Of a stretch of DNA of 63,421 nt, positions 29,570 to 39,045 are shown piece by piece. Position numbers and translations under genes: made by a program. Each line of letters starts with the position of its first letter. Positions within the stretch are counted from its first letter, which is position 1. The stretch is taken from NCBI GenBank assembly GCA_905221605.1, contig CAJNDS010002107.1, positions 126,001 to 189,421 of the forward strand. Direction: 5' to 3'. The notes beneath the pieces were generated by a model. That model worked only from the letters and a program-made list of their open reading frames with translations. It did no database searches and was not told the DNA's origin. The stretch is from Symbiodinium natans (lineage: Eukaryota > Sar > Dinophyceae > Suessiales > Symbiodiniaceae).

Positions 29570-29880
29570 CACCCCCCCCCCCCCCCCCCCCGCCCCCCCC
29601 TCCCCCGCCCCCCCCTCCCCCCCACCCTTCCCGCCCTTTCCCTTGGCCCCCACCTTGTTAGGGCTCTCGTAAGCCCGAACCCCCCCACCCTTCCCCCCCT
29701 CCCCCTTGGCCCCCACCTTGTTAGGGCTCTAGTGCATGCCCGACCCCCCCCCCCTCGCTGCTTTGCTGTTCGTATGGAGTGGTTTCATGTGCCCAAGCCC
29801 GCCCCTCGCTGCCCTTGCTGCCCCCGCCCCCCCCGCCCCCCACCCTTCCCGCCCCCCCCCCCCGCCCTCCCACCTCTTGG
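29570..29880 (+). repeat. C-rich low-complexity tract with 63-bp repeat
   Basis: Poly-C runs with the phrase GGCCCCCACCTTGTTAGGGC at 29645 and 29708. The proline-rich 152-aa frame is an artefact of composition. Confidence 0.8.
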
Positions 29881-29915
29881 TGCCTGCCCGATGTTAGCGT
29901 GCTTCAATTCTTAGG

Positions 29916-30158
29916 ATGGGGTCGGCGGCATTGGCGGTAGCCATTAAATCGGGCAGCGCGAGGTCCCCAAAGGACCGAGCAAATGCGGACCTTTTAGCCC
30001 GGGTCGTCCCGGGAATAGCCTTGCGGGCCTCTGGCCTTCTGCGAAGCAGAATTAGGCCGGACGCCAGTGCCGCCGACCCCCGCGTGCCGCCGGTGAACGG
30101 TTTTTTTTTCGTGGTTTTTTGCGTCGCCACGGAGGCCCCCAGAGGGCGCGCATCATGA
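29916..30158 (+). CDS. GC-rich ORF of 80 codons, doubtful
   Basis: Reads ALAVAIKSGSARSPKDRANA... Another long frame is open on the opposite strand, as expected from GC-rich sequence. Followed by GCGCATCAGGAGCATCAGCGG repeats (30148-30245) and a 60-bp GGGAGTTTAGGGGCCT repeat (30305-30460). Confidence 0.3.
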   Translation: MGSAALAVAIKSGSARSPKDRANADLLARVVPGIALRASGLLRSRIRPDASAADPRVPPVNGFFFVVFCVATEAPRGRAS

Positions 30159-30609
30159 GCATCAGCGGGTCCAGCCCGGGACCCCCAGGCGCGCATCAGG
30201 AGCATCAGCGGCTCCCGGGGTGGGACCCCGGGGGCGCATCAGGAGCATGATGCCCCCCAAAGGGCGGGCATAAGCGACGTGTCTAAGCCCGGGGCTGGAA
30301 AAGGGGAGTTTAGGGGCCTTATAAAGTGCTTAGAAACGTTAAGGGAGTCTAGGAGCCTCAAACGCTTAGAGATTTGAAGGGAGTTTAGGGGCCTGAAAAT
30401 GCTTAGAAACTTAACGCTTAGAGATTTTAAGGGAGTTTAGGGGCCTCAACATGCTTAGAAACTGCTCGCCCCGGGCTTCTGCGTGCGCTGCCCGCCCATG
30501 GGCGCAGCCCCTTAAAATAGTATATGGGGGGGGTAATATTAATATTGGGGGGTAGGGGGGGTTGGGGGGTAATTAATATTGGGGGGTAGGGGGGGGTTGA
30601 ATATTACAG

Positions 30610-30706
30610 GGAAGGGTTCAAGAGGGCCTTTGCAAGAAAAGGTGCCGAGGCTGTACTACGACCCAGAAGCCTTCCCCCCACGACAGCCGCAACTCCTGCG
30701 GGCTTA
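30610..30706 (+). CDS. Exon-like segment
   Basis: After aatattacag; reads EGFKRAFARKGAEAVLRPRS... up to TTAGGG. Basic. Family unknown. Confidence 0.45.
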
Positions 30707-30711
30707 GGGCC

Positions 30712-30816
30712 TAAACCCTAAACCCTAAACCCTAAACCCTAAACCCTAAACCCTAAACCCTAAACCCTAAACCCTAAACCCTAAACCCGAAACCCTAAAC
30801 CCTAAACCCTAAACCC
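30712..30816 (-). repeat. CCCTAAA array
   Basis: About 15 units, one CCCGAAA. Confidence 0.95.
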
Positions 30817-30857
30817 CCCCTCCCTTAAGAACCCTAGAGTGATTCTCCAAGGCACAG

Positions 30858-30905
30858 ATGGCGCTGCGGGTGCTTCTCCTTTGTCTGCTGTGCGGCTCTT
30901 GGGCG
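30858..30905 (+). CDS. First exon encoding a signal peptide
   Basis: ATG GCG CTG... reads MALRVLLLCLLCGSWA: a basic n-region, a nine-residue hydrophobic core and a small-residue end, the textbook layout of an ER signal peptide. It is preceded by ggcacag (a possible trans-splice acceptor) and runs directly into CCCTAAA-type repeat, so the rest of the protein must lie past the array. A GCGATAAAC border would need a GA-type donor. The mature protein is unknown; candidates are the exons at 31166 and onward. Confidence 0.6.
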
Positions 30906-31165
30906 ATAAACCCTAACCCCCAAACCCTATACCCTAAACCCTATAGCCTAAACCCTAAACCCTAAACCCTAAACCCTAAACCCTAAACCCTAAACCCTAA
31001 ACCCTATACCCTAAACCCTAAGCCCTAAACCTTAAACCTTAACCCTAAACCTTAAGCCCTAAACGCTAAACCCTACACCACCCAATCCCAAACCCCCCCA
31101 AACCCATAGGCGCAAGGAACCCGCCAGTTTCCCATGTTCATTCCGAAGGAGGCTTTCGGTTGCAG

Positions 31166-31267
31166 GTGTGGTGCTTGAGAGTAGGCAGGGAAGGGTAGAT
31201 GCATTATCAGTGTCGAGTGAGCTTCTGGTGGTCAAGGCGTGGGGGCTAGGGGTCTCGAAAACATGCC
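31166..31267 (+). CDS. Internal exon with consensus donor
   Basis: Reads VVLESRQGRVDALSVSSELL... between cggttgcag and GCC|GTAAGTAT. One of the best-supported exons of the mosaic and in position to follow the signal-peptide exon. Family unknown. Confidence 0.6.
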
Positions 31268-31566
31268 GTAAGTATGGCGGGCTCCTGATCCCAAACCTTA
31301 ACCCTACACCCTACACCCTAAACCCTTAACCCTTACCCCTTAACCCTTACCCCTTACCCCTTACCCCTTAAACCCCAAACCCCAAGCCCGGCGACTTTTT
31401 AAGCTTGCGGAGTTCAGTGGGCACAAGGCTCTGAGGTGCTTTACTGTAACTTTAGACCCTTAGCCTTTTTGGGTTCATTGGGTCTCTTAATAAGGCAGCT
31501 AACCCTAAACCCTAAACCCTAAACCCTAAACCCTAAACCCTAAACCCTAAACCCTGCTAAGTGCAG

Positions 31567-31639
31567 CCAAGAAGGCGTTCGCTTCAAGGCTTGCCGCCTC
31601 CGTCAAGCCTTGCGCCTTGCCCATGGCATGCATTGCATG
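31567..31639 (+). CDS. Exon-like segment ending at GTTTAGGG
   Basis: After taagtgcag; reads KKAFASRLAASVKPCALPM.., ends CATG|GTTTAGGG, so the array unit again provides the donor. Confidence 0.5.
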
Positions 31640-31764
31640 GTTTAGGGCTTTAGGCTTAGGGCTTGGGGCTTAGGGCTTAGGGCTTAGGGCTTAGGGCTTA
31701 GGGCTCAGGGCTCAGGGTTTAGGGTTTAGGGTTTCGGGTAGACCCTAAAAACCTAAACCAGCAG

Positions 31765-31790
31765 CGCTGGAAGCCTGGAGAGTTGATTGG
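31765..31790 (+). CDS. Micro-exon candidate
   Basis: RWKPGELI between aaccagcag and ATTGG|gtaggt. Short but well bordered. Confidence 0.4.
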
Positions 31791-31819
31791 GTAGGTTTTA
31801 GCCAGGCTTCTTCGGTACC

Positions 31820-31946
31820 TTAGGATGTTTCCCCCTTATACTAACAGTCCTGAACAGGGATTATACTAGAGGGTTTAGGGTTTAGGGTTTAGGGTTTAGG
31901 GTTTAATCCCAATTAAGGACTTTTGGTTTAGGGGGGAACATCCCAA
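31820..31946. mobile_element. Hairpin element, family A, with TTTAGGG array at its apex
   Basis: Left arm TAGGATGTTTCCCCCTTATA, right arm GGGGGGAACATCCCAA. At the centre, where the arms read GGGATTATACTAG and AATCCC, sits a TTTAGGG array (31870-31905). Confidence 0.8.
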
Positions 31947-32326
31947 TCGGTACCTTAGACCCCTGAGAACGCTGATTGGAACCCTACTTGTCGGCACCTG
32001 TGAACCTCCAAGTAAACCCTAAACCCTAAACCCTAAACCCTAAACCCTAAACCCTAAACTCTAAACCCTGCTTGGCTAGGGTTTAGGGGCCTTTCAGGGT
32101 CTGTAGGGCTTTAGAGCTTCTTAGGATGTAGGGCTTTCGTGGCGGTTCGGGCCTTTAAGACATGAAGTGTTGGTTTAGCATAGAGGGCTTTCAGGGGTCT
32201 TTGGCATTTATGCTTTTAGGATTTTAGGGGCTTAGGATTTGCGATTTGTTAGTACTTGGGGATTGGGGGTCCCGAAGATGACATGAAGCGGTCACAGGGA
32301 AGGATGCATCAGCCAGTGTTGCTGCC

Positions 32327-32395
32327 ATGATCACGCCCAGCGTCCGCGGAGCCCAAGTTCAGTTCAACGGCGGCCGCTCGGCAGCATTGGCAGCC
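32327..32395 (+). CDS. Exon-like segment with ATG
   Basis: Reads MITPSVRGAQVQFNGGRSAA.. to TGA; might end earlier at TTGGCAG. Family unknown. Confidence 0.4.
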
Positions 32396-32727
32396 TGAGC
32401 ACTGCAGTTGTGCGTCTTCGCAAAAACCCCCTGGTGCATTCCTGAAACCATTGACTGTACACCCGCCAAGAGCCCTAAAGAGAACTGCCACCCAGATGTA
32501 TCTTAAACACGAAACCCTACACCCCAAGTCGAGCGCCCTGCCCACCCCCCCCAAGCCCCCGCCACACAGAGAAACCCCGCAGGCAATCCTCATGTGGCAT
32601 CTTTCTCCCCAACAGCTTTTCATGTCAAAGAATACATAAACCCTTCAACCGGTAAGCCCCGAGCCCTAAAGCCTGAAACCACAAGTAGCCCTAGAGGCCC
32701 TATAGGCCCCAGCCGTCGCAAAAGGCT

Positions 32728-32850
32728 GTGCACGTCGGCTCTCCGATTGCGTGCCTCTGCGCTCCCGATGCCTCCGGCCTGCGCAGCTCCCACAGCGCGC
32801 GGGAGCTGCGGAGAATGCGCAGCTGGGTGACGAAGGGTCTAGCCATGCAG
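32728..32850 (+). CDS. Coding-like segment
   Basis: Reads SSHSARELRRMRSWVTKGLA in its later half; open for more than 40 codons up to a family D element. Family unknown. Confidence 0.4.
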
Positions 32851-32854
32851 AAAC

Positions 32855-32997
32855 TACTTGGAGGTTCATGGGTACTGTTTAGAGCCCCAATTTCAGCTGT
32901 ACTTAAAAGCCTCCTTACTAAGCCCTCCCTGCGCCTCCGAAGTAGGCTTTAAGTACGGTTATCACTGGGGTTATGAGTGCCCATGAACCTGCCAGTA
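32855..32997. mobile_element. Hairpin element, family D, without array
   Basis: ACTTGGAGGTTCATGGGTACT and AGTGCCCATGAACCTGCCAGT are inverted. It has no telomere repeat inside, showing that the array in other members is an addition. Confidence 0.75.
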
Positions 32998-33095
32998 TGC
33001 ATCTTAGCAAGGCGGGTGGATGCCTCACTACAGCTTCTGGAGTGTCGGAACCAGCTTCCCTAAACAACCCTAAGCCCTAAATCCCAAAACCCAAG

Positions 33096-33173
33096 GAGGA
33101 TACCTTACGCAAGCCTCCCATGATCGTCCGCGCTAAGGACCATTTCCGAGGAGCAGGTCGAGGACGCCGACCC
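33096..33173 (+). CDS. Exon-like segment, Arg/Gly-rich end
   Basis: Reads EDTLRKPPMIVRAKDHFRGA then GRGRR. An RGG-like tail could bind RNA, but this is speculation. Followed by poly-C. Confidence 0.45.
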
Positions 33174-33333
33174 CCCACCACCCCCCCCCCCCCCCAAAAG
33201 CCCTAGACCCCAAGCTCTAAACCCCAAACCCCACCAACTGGCCTGCCGTAGGTGTTAGGGTTCAGGGTCTAGGGGGCGGAGACTTCGGGCCTTATTTTTA
33301 TTTTCCTTTTTTTTGGGGGGGGATCCTTTCCAG

Positions 33334-33421
33334 CACCCCCAGAAGCCATTCAAGCGCGGAGACCAGCAGCCAGCAAATCCTACGAATCCTACAGGGGCCC
33401 TTTGCCTGAAACGAGACCCTG
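33334..33421 (+). CDS. Exon-like segment with donor
   Basis: After cctttccag; reads KPFKRGDQQPANPTNPTGAL.., ends CCTG|gtagga. Confidence 0.5.
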
Positions 33422-33620
33422 GTAGGATCAATCCATGACTTCTTTAGGGTTTACGGCTGGTGGTAGAGGCCCATTTTTCTCTACATTGGATTGGACACCC
33501 TTAGGGTTTAGGGTTTGCTCGACCAGGCGCGCTGAGACAAGCCTGTGCAAAAGGGTTTAAGGTTTAGAGTTTAGGGCTTAGGGCTTCGGGCTTAGGGTTT
33601 GGCGGGTAGTCACAGTATTT

Positions 33621-33707
33621 CACGACTTTTCGGCGCAGTTGGACCATTGGAACTTTCAGCGGGCATTCGGGTGTTCTCAGCAGCTTGCACGCCCTAAAGT
33701 CACTTAG
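33621..33707 (+). CDS. Exon-like segment
   Basis: Reads HDFSAQLDHWNFQRAFGCSQ... to TAG at 33705. Aromatic-rich, coding-like. Family unknown. Confidence 0.45.
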   Translation, partial: HDFSAQLDHWNFQRAFGCSQQLARPKVT

Positions 33708-33767
33708 CACATCGGAGAGGGAAACGCTAAACCCTAAACCCTAAACCCTAAACCCTAGACCCTACAG

Positions 33768-33846
33768 GACATGAGTGGCGTTTTGAGCCGGGTCATGATC
33801 ATTCCTGGGGTGCCGGACTTCGCAAAGATGGAGCAGCTGGGCCATT
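33768..33846 (+). CDS. Exon-like segment after CCCTAAA array, weak SRP54-M resemblance
   Basis: Follows accctacag and reads DMSGVLSRVMIIPGVPDFAK... The pattern of small residues then M-x-IPG-x-P recalls the start of the SRP54 M domain, but one short segment is not enough to name it. Confidence 0.45.
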
Positions 33847-33850
33847 TAAG

Positions 33851-33975
33851 ACTATTTGCTTAAGAACCCCCCCCCAAAAAAAATAATTTTAAAAAAAAGG
33901 AACCAAGGAACGTATTATAGTATTCCCTTTATTGCTCTTAAATTTTAGTTTTTGTGGGTTCTCAAGCAAATCGTA
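33851..33975. mobile_element. Hairpin element, family E
   Basis: ACTATTTGCTTAAGAACCCC and GGGTTCTCAAGCAAATCGTAGT ends. It adjoins the preceding exon candidate by a few bases. Confidence 0.75.
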
Positions 33976-34030
33976 GTTTCTGGTGTACGTGATCCGACCA
34001 GCTATTCTTCCGACCAGCACATGACATGTC

Positions 34031-34113
34031 CTCTTGCACCAGGGCCCCCCAGAACTGCACAGGTTGGTGAAGAGCGGGATGCAGCAAGTGGCCAGCGCCA
34101 CTTGCCCTGAATG
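34031..34113 (+). CDS. Exon-like segment with CPEC motif
   Basis: Reads LVKSGMQQVASATCPECK near its end, then runs into a CCCTAAA array. CPEC could be half of a zinc ribbon. Family unknown. Confidence 0.45.
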
Positions 34114-34124
34114 CAAGAAAATCT

Positions 34125-34214
34125 AAACCCTAAACCCTAAACCCTAAACCCTAAACCCTAAACCCTAAACCCTAAACCCTAAACCCTAAACCCTAAACCC
34201 TAAACCCTAAACCC
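34125..34214 (-). repeat. CCCTAAA array
   Basis: Thirteen perfect units. Confidence 0.95.
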
Positions 34215-34283
34215 TTGCGGCCTTTGTTTTCTCTGACCGGGCCTTAGCTCCGAAACAGGACGAGAGATCAAGTTCACTGTGTA

Positions 34284-34442
34284 GCTTGAGGTTTATGGTC
34301 CATGGTACTTATTAACCAATCATAGCTGTACTTCTAACCCACTTAGAAAAGCCTCTTAAGTGCCCTAATATGGTTTTTAAGTACAGTTACAAGTACCGTT
34401 GTAACGGGTTAGTAAGTCTAATTGCCATGAAGCCTCCAAGTA
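34284..34442. mobile_element. Hairpin element, family D, without array
   Basis: Imperfect ends around GTCCATGGTACTTATTAACC and GCCATGAAGCCTCCAAGTAG; interior AAGTGCCCTAATATGG is shared with 13397 and 49314. Confidence 0.7.
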
Positions 34443-34560
34443 GGATTCGGACTCGAAACAACTCGGTAGGCCCTTGGGACATCTTGTGTTTTCCGATTGT
34501 GCGGGCGAGTCGAGCATTCTCGGGACCGCTGCAAGCCCGAGCAGCTTCGGGCTTTTTCAC

Positions 34561-34660
34561 GGTTTAGGGTTTAGGGGTTTAGGGGTTTAGGGGTTTTGGG
34601 GTTTTGGGGTTTTGGGGTTTAGGGGTTTTGGGGTTTAGGGGTTTAGGCGTTTATTAGGGT
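34561..34660 (+). repeat. Degenerate TTTAGGGG/TTTTGGGG array
   Basis: Variant units, including the octamer TTTTGGGG, the form used at ciliate telomeres; here it is probably a drifted TTTAGGG. Confidence 0.85.
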
Positions 34661-34682
34661 TTATCGGGCTTACGGTTTAGGG

Positions 34683-34751
34683 TGGACGGATCCATTGGGG
34701 CGGCTTGAAAGCAGACCCAGTCTGGCGGCAGCTCCAGGCGAGGAGCCCTAA
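34683..34751 (+). CDS. Exon-like segment
   Basis: Reads WTDPLGRLESRPSLAAAPGE.. to TAA, starting at a GGTTTAGGG edge. Confidence 0.4.
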   Translation, partial: WTDPLGRLESRPSLAAAPGEEP

Positions 34752-35086
34752 GCACTAGCGCCCCATGCTTTTTTTGGCGGTATGTTGGGCATCCCAACAA
34801 CAGAAGCTTGTTGTGGGTGTGGGTGGGGATCGGGGGGGGGGGGGGGGGGGGGGAGAGTGGGGGCGGCGCAGAGGGGGTGGGCAGTGTACCGCGTAGAGCA
34901 GAGAGACATGCGCACATATAGATGCGCACGGGTAGTGTTTGTTTCCGTATCAAGTTCAAGTTGCTTTACAGGTTCGTGGCGCGGAGAACACGACGCAGCC
35001 CGGAAGAATCACACGCTGGACCCAGGCCCTAACAAAATGAAGGCTACACCCTGAGGACTGGAATTTCCAAAACTCAAACCCTGAGG

Positions 35087-35195
35087 CCGAAACCCTAAAC
35101 CCTAAACCCTAAACCCGAAACCCGAAACCCTAAACCCTAAACCCTAAACCCTAAACCCTAAACCCTAAACCCTAAACCCTAAACCCTAAACCGTA
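35087..35195 (-). repeat. CCCTAAA array
   Basis: Ends in CCGTAAGTGTTTCACAG, which becomes the acceptor of the next exon. Confidence 0.95.
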
Positions 35196-35207
35196 AGTGT
35201 TTCACAG

Positions 35208-35312
35208 GCCGTGAATAGTGACAGCCTGCCGCCCGAGCTCCGGGACCAGCTGCGGACAGCTCTGGGCGACAAGAAGCTGAGCGAGGAGAGCTGCCTAAGT
35301 CCCATTACGTAG
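35208..35312 (+). CDS. Exon-like segment, possible C-terminus
   Basis: Follows gtgtttcacag after a CCCTAAA array. Reads AVNSDSLPPELRDQLRTALG then a charged helix and TAG. Strong coding character. Family unknown. Confidence 0.6.
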   Translation, partial: AVNSDSLPPELRDQLRTALGDKKLSEESCLSPIT

Positions 35313-35699
35313 GGTTTAGGGTTTAGGGTTTAGGGCTTAGGGTTTAGGGTTTAGGGTTTAGGGTTTCGAGTTTAGGGTTTCGAGTTTAGGGTTTCGAGTT
35401 TAGGGTTTCGAGTTTAGGGTTTAGGGTTTAGGGCTTCAAAGCGGACGTTTCGGGCTTTAGGGGTCTGGGGCTTGTAGGCTTTAGAACTAGCTCCCCCAGG
35501 CAGCCCTATGCCCCAAAAACTCTGGGCCCCAGATAACCCTGAACCGAAAACCCGAGGGTAAAGGGTTTAGGGCCTTTGGGGCTTGGGGTGCTTTACGGAA
35601 AGTTCAACGTAGCCGCATGTGAGGAGGGAAAAAACTCCATGCAACCCTACAAACCCTACAACTCTTAGCCTCTTAGCCTTGTCGGGTTGTTGCATGGCT

Positions 35700-35837
35700 T
35701 GACCCTAAAAGCCAAAACCCTAAACCCTCAACCCAAAACCCTAAACCCCCAACCCTAAACCCTAAACCCTCAACCCTAAACCCTCAACCCTAAACCCTCA
35801 ACCCAAACCCTAAACCCCCAACCCTAAACCCTAAACC

Positions 35838-35876
<39 letters not shown>

Positions 35877-35895
35877 ACCCTAAACCCTAACCCAC
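35700..35895 (-). repeat. CCCTAAA/CCCTCAA array
   Basis: Alternating CCCTAAA and CCCTCAA units with a pure CCCTCAA run at 35838-35878. Confidence 0.95.
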
Positions 35896-36316
35896 AGCCG
35901 TAGTTGCAGGAGCTTGGTGCGCAGCTGACCAAGGCGCAGCGTGCCGGTTTAGCGTTCAGGGGCACCTGAATGTGCTTCAATATCCCTAAACCCTAAACCC
36001 TAAACCCTAAAGCCTAAACCCTAAACCCTAAACCCTAAACCTGCAAGGGGAGGCCACAGGGCTAAAAGTTCGATGTCTTCCGGGTTTAGGGTTTGGGAGC
36101 CTTGGGTTTAGGGATTGAGGATGATGCGGTTTAGGGTGTACGGGGTGGAGCTTTTGAGGCTTGGGCTTGGGGGCCAATGGGAGGGTTTAGGGTGGTTTAG
36201 GGTTTTCGGTTTTTAGCGTTGTGCATTTTTAGGGTTTAGGTTTTTAGGGGTTAAGGCTTAATTAGGGTTTAGGGAGTAGTTTTTGGGGCTCCGGGGTTTG
36301 GGGTGTTCGCGCGACA

Positions 36317-36442
36317 TGGCTGCTGTAGAGGCTCGCTGTAGAGGCTCGAGGGTGTGGTTTACGCGGCATTCGCGCTTACCTTCCTCAGCTGCCCGTCGCA
36401 ACCATTGCACTCTACATCTGTTTCCCTTTCGAGGGCCCTAGG
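36317..36442 (+). CDS. Coding-like ORF of 41 codons
   Basis: ATG start, reads MAAVEARCRGSRVWFTRHS... to TAG. Contains GAGGCTCGCTGTAGAGGCTC duplicated phrase. Function unknown. Confidence 0.3.
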
Positions 36443-36449
36443 CTCCTTC

Positions 36450-36543
36450 TAAACCCTAAACCCTAAACCCTAAACCCTAAACCCTAAACCCTAAACCCTA
36501 AACCCTAAACCCTAAACCCTAAACCCTAAACCCTAAACCCTAA
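36450..36543 (-). repeat. CCCTAAA array
   Basis: Thirteen perfect units; the last, CCCTAAG, forms taagcag, the acceptor of the next exon. Confidence 0.95.
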
Positions 36544-36547
36544 GCAG

Positions 36548-36605
36548 ATCTCCTTCTGTTTGGGCAATACACTGGGGGGGATGCTGACTGTTCAGCGCAA
36601 CGGAG
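36548..36605 (+). CDS. Exon with both borders, acceptor formed by a telomere unit
   Basis: Reads ISFCLGNTLGGMLTVQRNG between CCCTAAGCAG and GGAG|gtgatt. Both borders are consensus-like. Family unknown. Confidence 0.6.
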
Positions 36606-37164
36606 GTGATTTCCCCCTTGGTTGACATCCCCTTGCTTCCCAAAGAGCAGAAGGCGCATGAAGGGTTTAGGGTTTAGGGTTTAGGGTTTAGGGCTAGGGT
36701 TTAGGGTTTAGGATTTAGGATTTTCGGAGCGGGTAGGTTAAGTCGTATCTTCTTGTGCAAAGTCGTTTCTCGGGCGCATGCACACTGGGGATTCACGAAT
36801 TCCAACATTGGTCAGAACCCACTTGCACCCAAAAGCAGAAAATGTGCTCCCCTCCCAGGCGTGCGGTGACAAGTGCGTATTTTGCATGTGTGTCGAGAAC
36901 ATGCGCGTGCGGTGCGTGCACATTGGGGGAAAGGCGTCAGCATATGTCTCTGTGATACGACTTTACGCGGGGTGATGTGACTTCGCTCGAAGCCGCGTGA
37001 CACTTGGGAGATGTGACTTCACACGCAAAGATGTGACTTAGCCTATCCGCTTGTAGGGTTAGGGTTTTGCCTAGACAGAAAGTTTGCTGACTTCAGGAGT
37101 CTGGGTTCAAAAAACGGGCTAGGGTTTAGGATTTGACGTTTGGGGTCTAACCATGTCTTACTGG

Positions 37165-37218
37165 TTCTTCGTAAGGTAATCAGTGAAGGCCCCGATAGAA
37201 AGGCTGAGGCGGCTAAGC
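37165..37218 (+). CDS. Short C-terminal exon candidate
   Basis: Reads VISEGPDRKAEAAKP then TAG after cgtaag. Downstream lies ACGGGCGGCAAAAGG, a variant of a motif also found at 28408, 40113 and 59715. Confidence 0.35.
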
Positions 37219-37246
37219 CTTAGACGGGCGGCAAAAGGACCCAAAC

Positions 37247-37400
37247 CCTATAAACCCTACAAGCCCTGTAAACCCTATAAGAAGCCCTATAAACCCTTTA
37301 TATGAACCCTATAAACCCTATAAACCCTATAAACCCTATAAGCCCTATAAACCCTATAAACCCTATAAAACCTATAAACCCTGTAAACCCTGTAAGCCCT
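37247..37400 (-). repeat. CCCTATAAA nonamer array
   Basis: About 15 copies of CCCTATAAA, a 9-bp expansion of the telomere-type unit; a few CCCTGTAAA. Confidence 0.9.
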
Positions 37401-38167
37401 GTACCCCAAAAACATAAATCCTTGCCCCAAACCCTAAACTGTAAACCCTAAACCCTTGAAAAACGGAGCCTGCGCGTGCGCCAGCTTGAGAGCTGAAACC
37501 CTGAAAGCAACTACTTGCAGCGCTTGGACGTTGGTGCTGTGGAACCCTAAACCCTAAACCCTACACCCTAAACCCTAAACCCTAAACCCTAAACCCTAAA
37601 CCCTAAACCCTAAACCCTAAACCGTACAAGTGGATCTGGACCTCGCCGAGTCCAGTGATTAGGTTTTAGGGTTTATAGGGATTGGGGAGTAGGATGTTGT
37701 GGTGTTGGGGGGGTTTAGGGATTAGGGCCTGATTAGGGTTTAGGGTTTAGATTGGGATTGGAGTGTGAGGGTGTTGGGGTTTCGGGATCGGGGATTGGGT
37801 GGGGTGTTAGGGTGTTGGGGTGCTAGGGTGTTAGGGTGTTGGGGGTTTAGGGATTGGGGATTGGGGCGTCAGGGTTTTGGGTGTATGGGGATTGGGGATG
37901 CGGGCGTTCGCGTTTTGCGCCCTTAAGCAAAGAGGTCTTAGGGAGGGATGAAGGGGCCCCCTAATTAGAATGGACCTCTAATTCATTCTCCTATATAACC
38001 CCTAAATATACTTTTTTTTGGCGGTCCCTCCTTTAGCCCCTTGAGTTCGTGTTTAGGGAATGAAGGGACGGTTTAGGGGCTCCATGTAGACGGGCTTGGG
38101 GATGAAAGAGGCTTCAGGAACACGGGACCCTAAACCCTGGGACCCCCAACAGTCGACGGGGGGTCTG

Positions 38168-38245
38168 GGGTTTAGGGTTTAGGGTTTAGGGTTTAGGGTT
38201 TAGGGTTTAGGGTTTAGGGTTTAGGGTTTAGGGTTTAGGGTTTAG
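38168..38245 (+). repeat. TTTAGGG array
   Basis: Ten or so units ending TTTAG, which borders the next exon. Confidence 0.95.
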
Positions 38246-38364
38246 GAACCCAGCAACGTCGCATCAGGAGGAAGTGGTGAAGAGCATCATCTCCTTCCTG
38301 ATCGTGCAGAAGGCCAGGCGTCCGAGTCGAGAGCTGCAAGGCTTCGAGCCCTTCCAAACGCCGG
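38246..38364 (+). CDS. Exon-like segment wedged between arrays
   Basis: Reads SHQEEVVKSIISFLIVQKAR... 39 codons from TTTAG| to CCGG|GTTTAGG. Both borders are telomere units. Helical, coding-like. Family unknown. Confidence 0.55.
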
Positions 38365-38712
38365 GTTTAGGGTTCAGGTTTTAGGGTTTAGGGTTTAGGG
38401 TTTAGGGTTTAGGTTTTAGGGTTTAGGGTTTAGGGTTTAGGGTTTAGGGTGTTGGGTTTTGGGCTTTGGGTTTAGGGTGTAGGGTTTAGGGTTTGCTGTA
38501 ATAGGGCGTAGATGCTGTAAGGTTAGGCTTTGAAAAAGCTCGAAAGCTTCGTGGGGTGCGAAGAGCAGCTTTGGCCCGATTGCGGAGGGCCATCTAACAC
38601 CTTTCTCCCACCCCACGCCGTCCGAGGCGGCAAAACCATCCAAACATATTCCTTGTAGGGTTTATGCCTAAACTCAAGTCAATCGCTTACTTACAATAAA
38701 ACTTCTGCATTC

Positions 38713-39045
38713 CGTCGCGGTGGTCACGAGGATGCAGAAGAAGGGGTGCAGAATGCCAGCAAGGTCCATAAAGACTTGTGCAGGGCAAGGGGGTCAGCAG
38801 CAGTCTTTCAGTGCAGGGGGCCCAAGGGGGCTTGGCGGGTTCAAGCCGTTGAGCATGCAGCGAGGGCTCCGGGACGCCCCCCCAAAAATGCCAGCGCCAT
38901 GCAGGGCCAACGCGGGTTACTTTATACCGTCTTCCGAGCTAGGGAAGCGGGCGAACGACCTGGGCTTGCGCCACCGAGGTGGAGGGGCTTAGGCGCCACC
39001 CCCCCACTGCAGGGGGGCGGCCTAAGCCTTGAGTTTAGGGTTTAG
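38713..39045 (+). CDS. Open segment of about 100 codons
   Basis: Frame reads HEDAEEGVQNASKVHKDLCR... and later LLYTVFRAREAGERPG; a second + frame is open too. Charged, coding-like. Ends in TTTAGGG. Family unknown. Confidence 0.45.
   Translation, partial: RRGGHEDAEEGVQNASKVHKDLCRARGSAAVFQCRGPKGAWRVQAVEHAARAPGRPPKNASAMQGQRGLLYTVFRAREAGERPGLAPPRWRGLGATPPLQGGGLSLEFRV

Noticed and set aside
29422-29914. Proline-rich 152-aa and glycine-rich minus-strand ORFs
   Set aside because: Produced by C-runs; only the short piece 29432-29503 looks coding.
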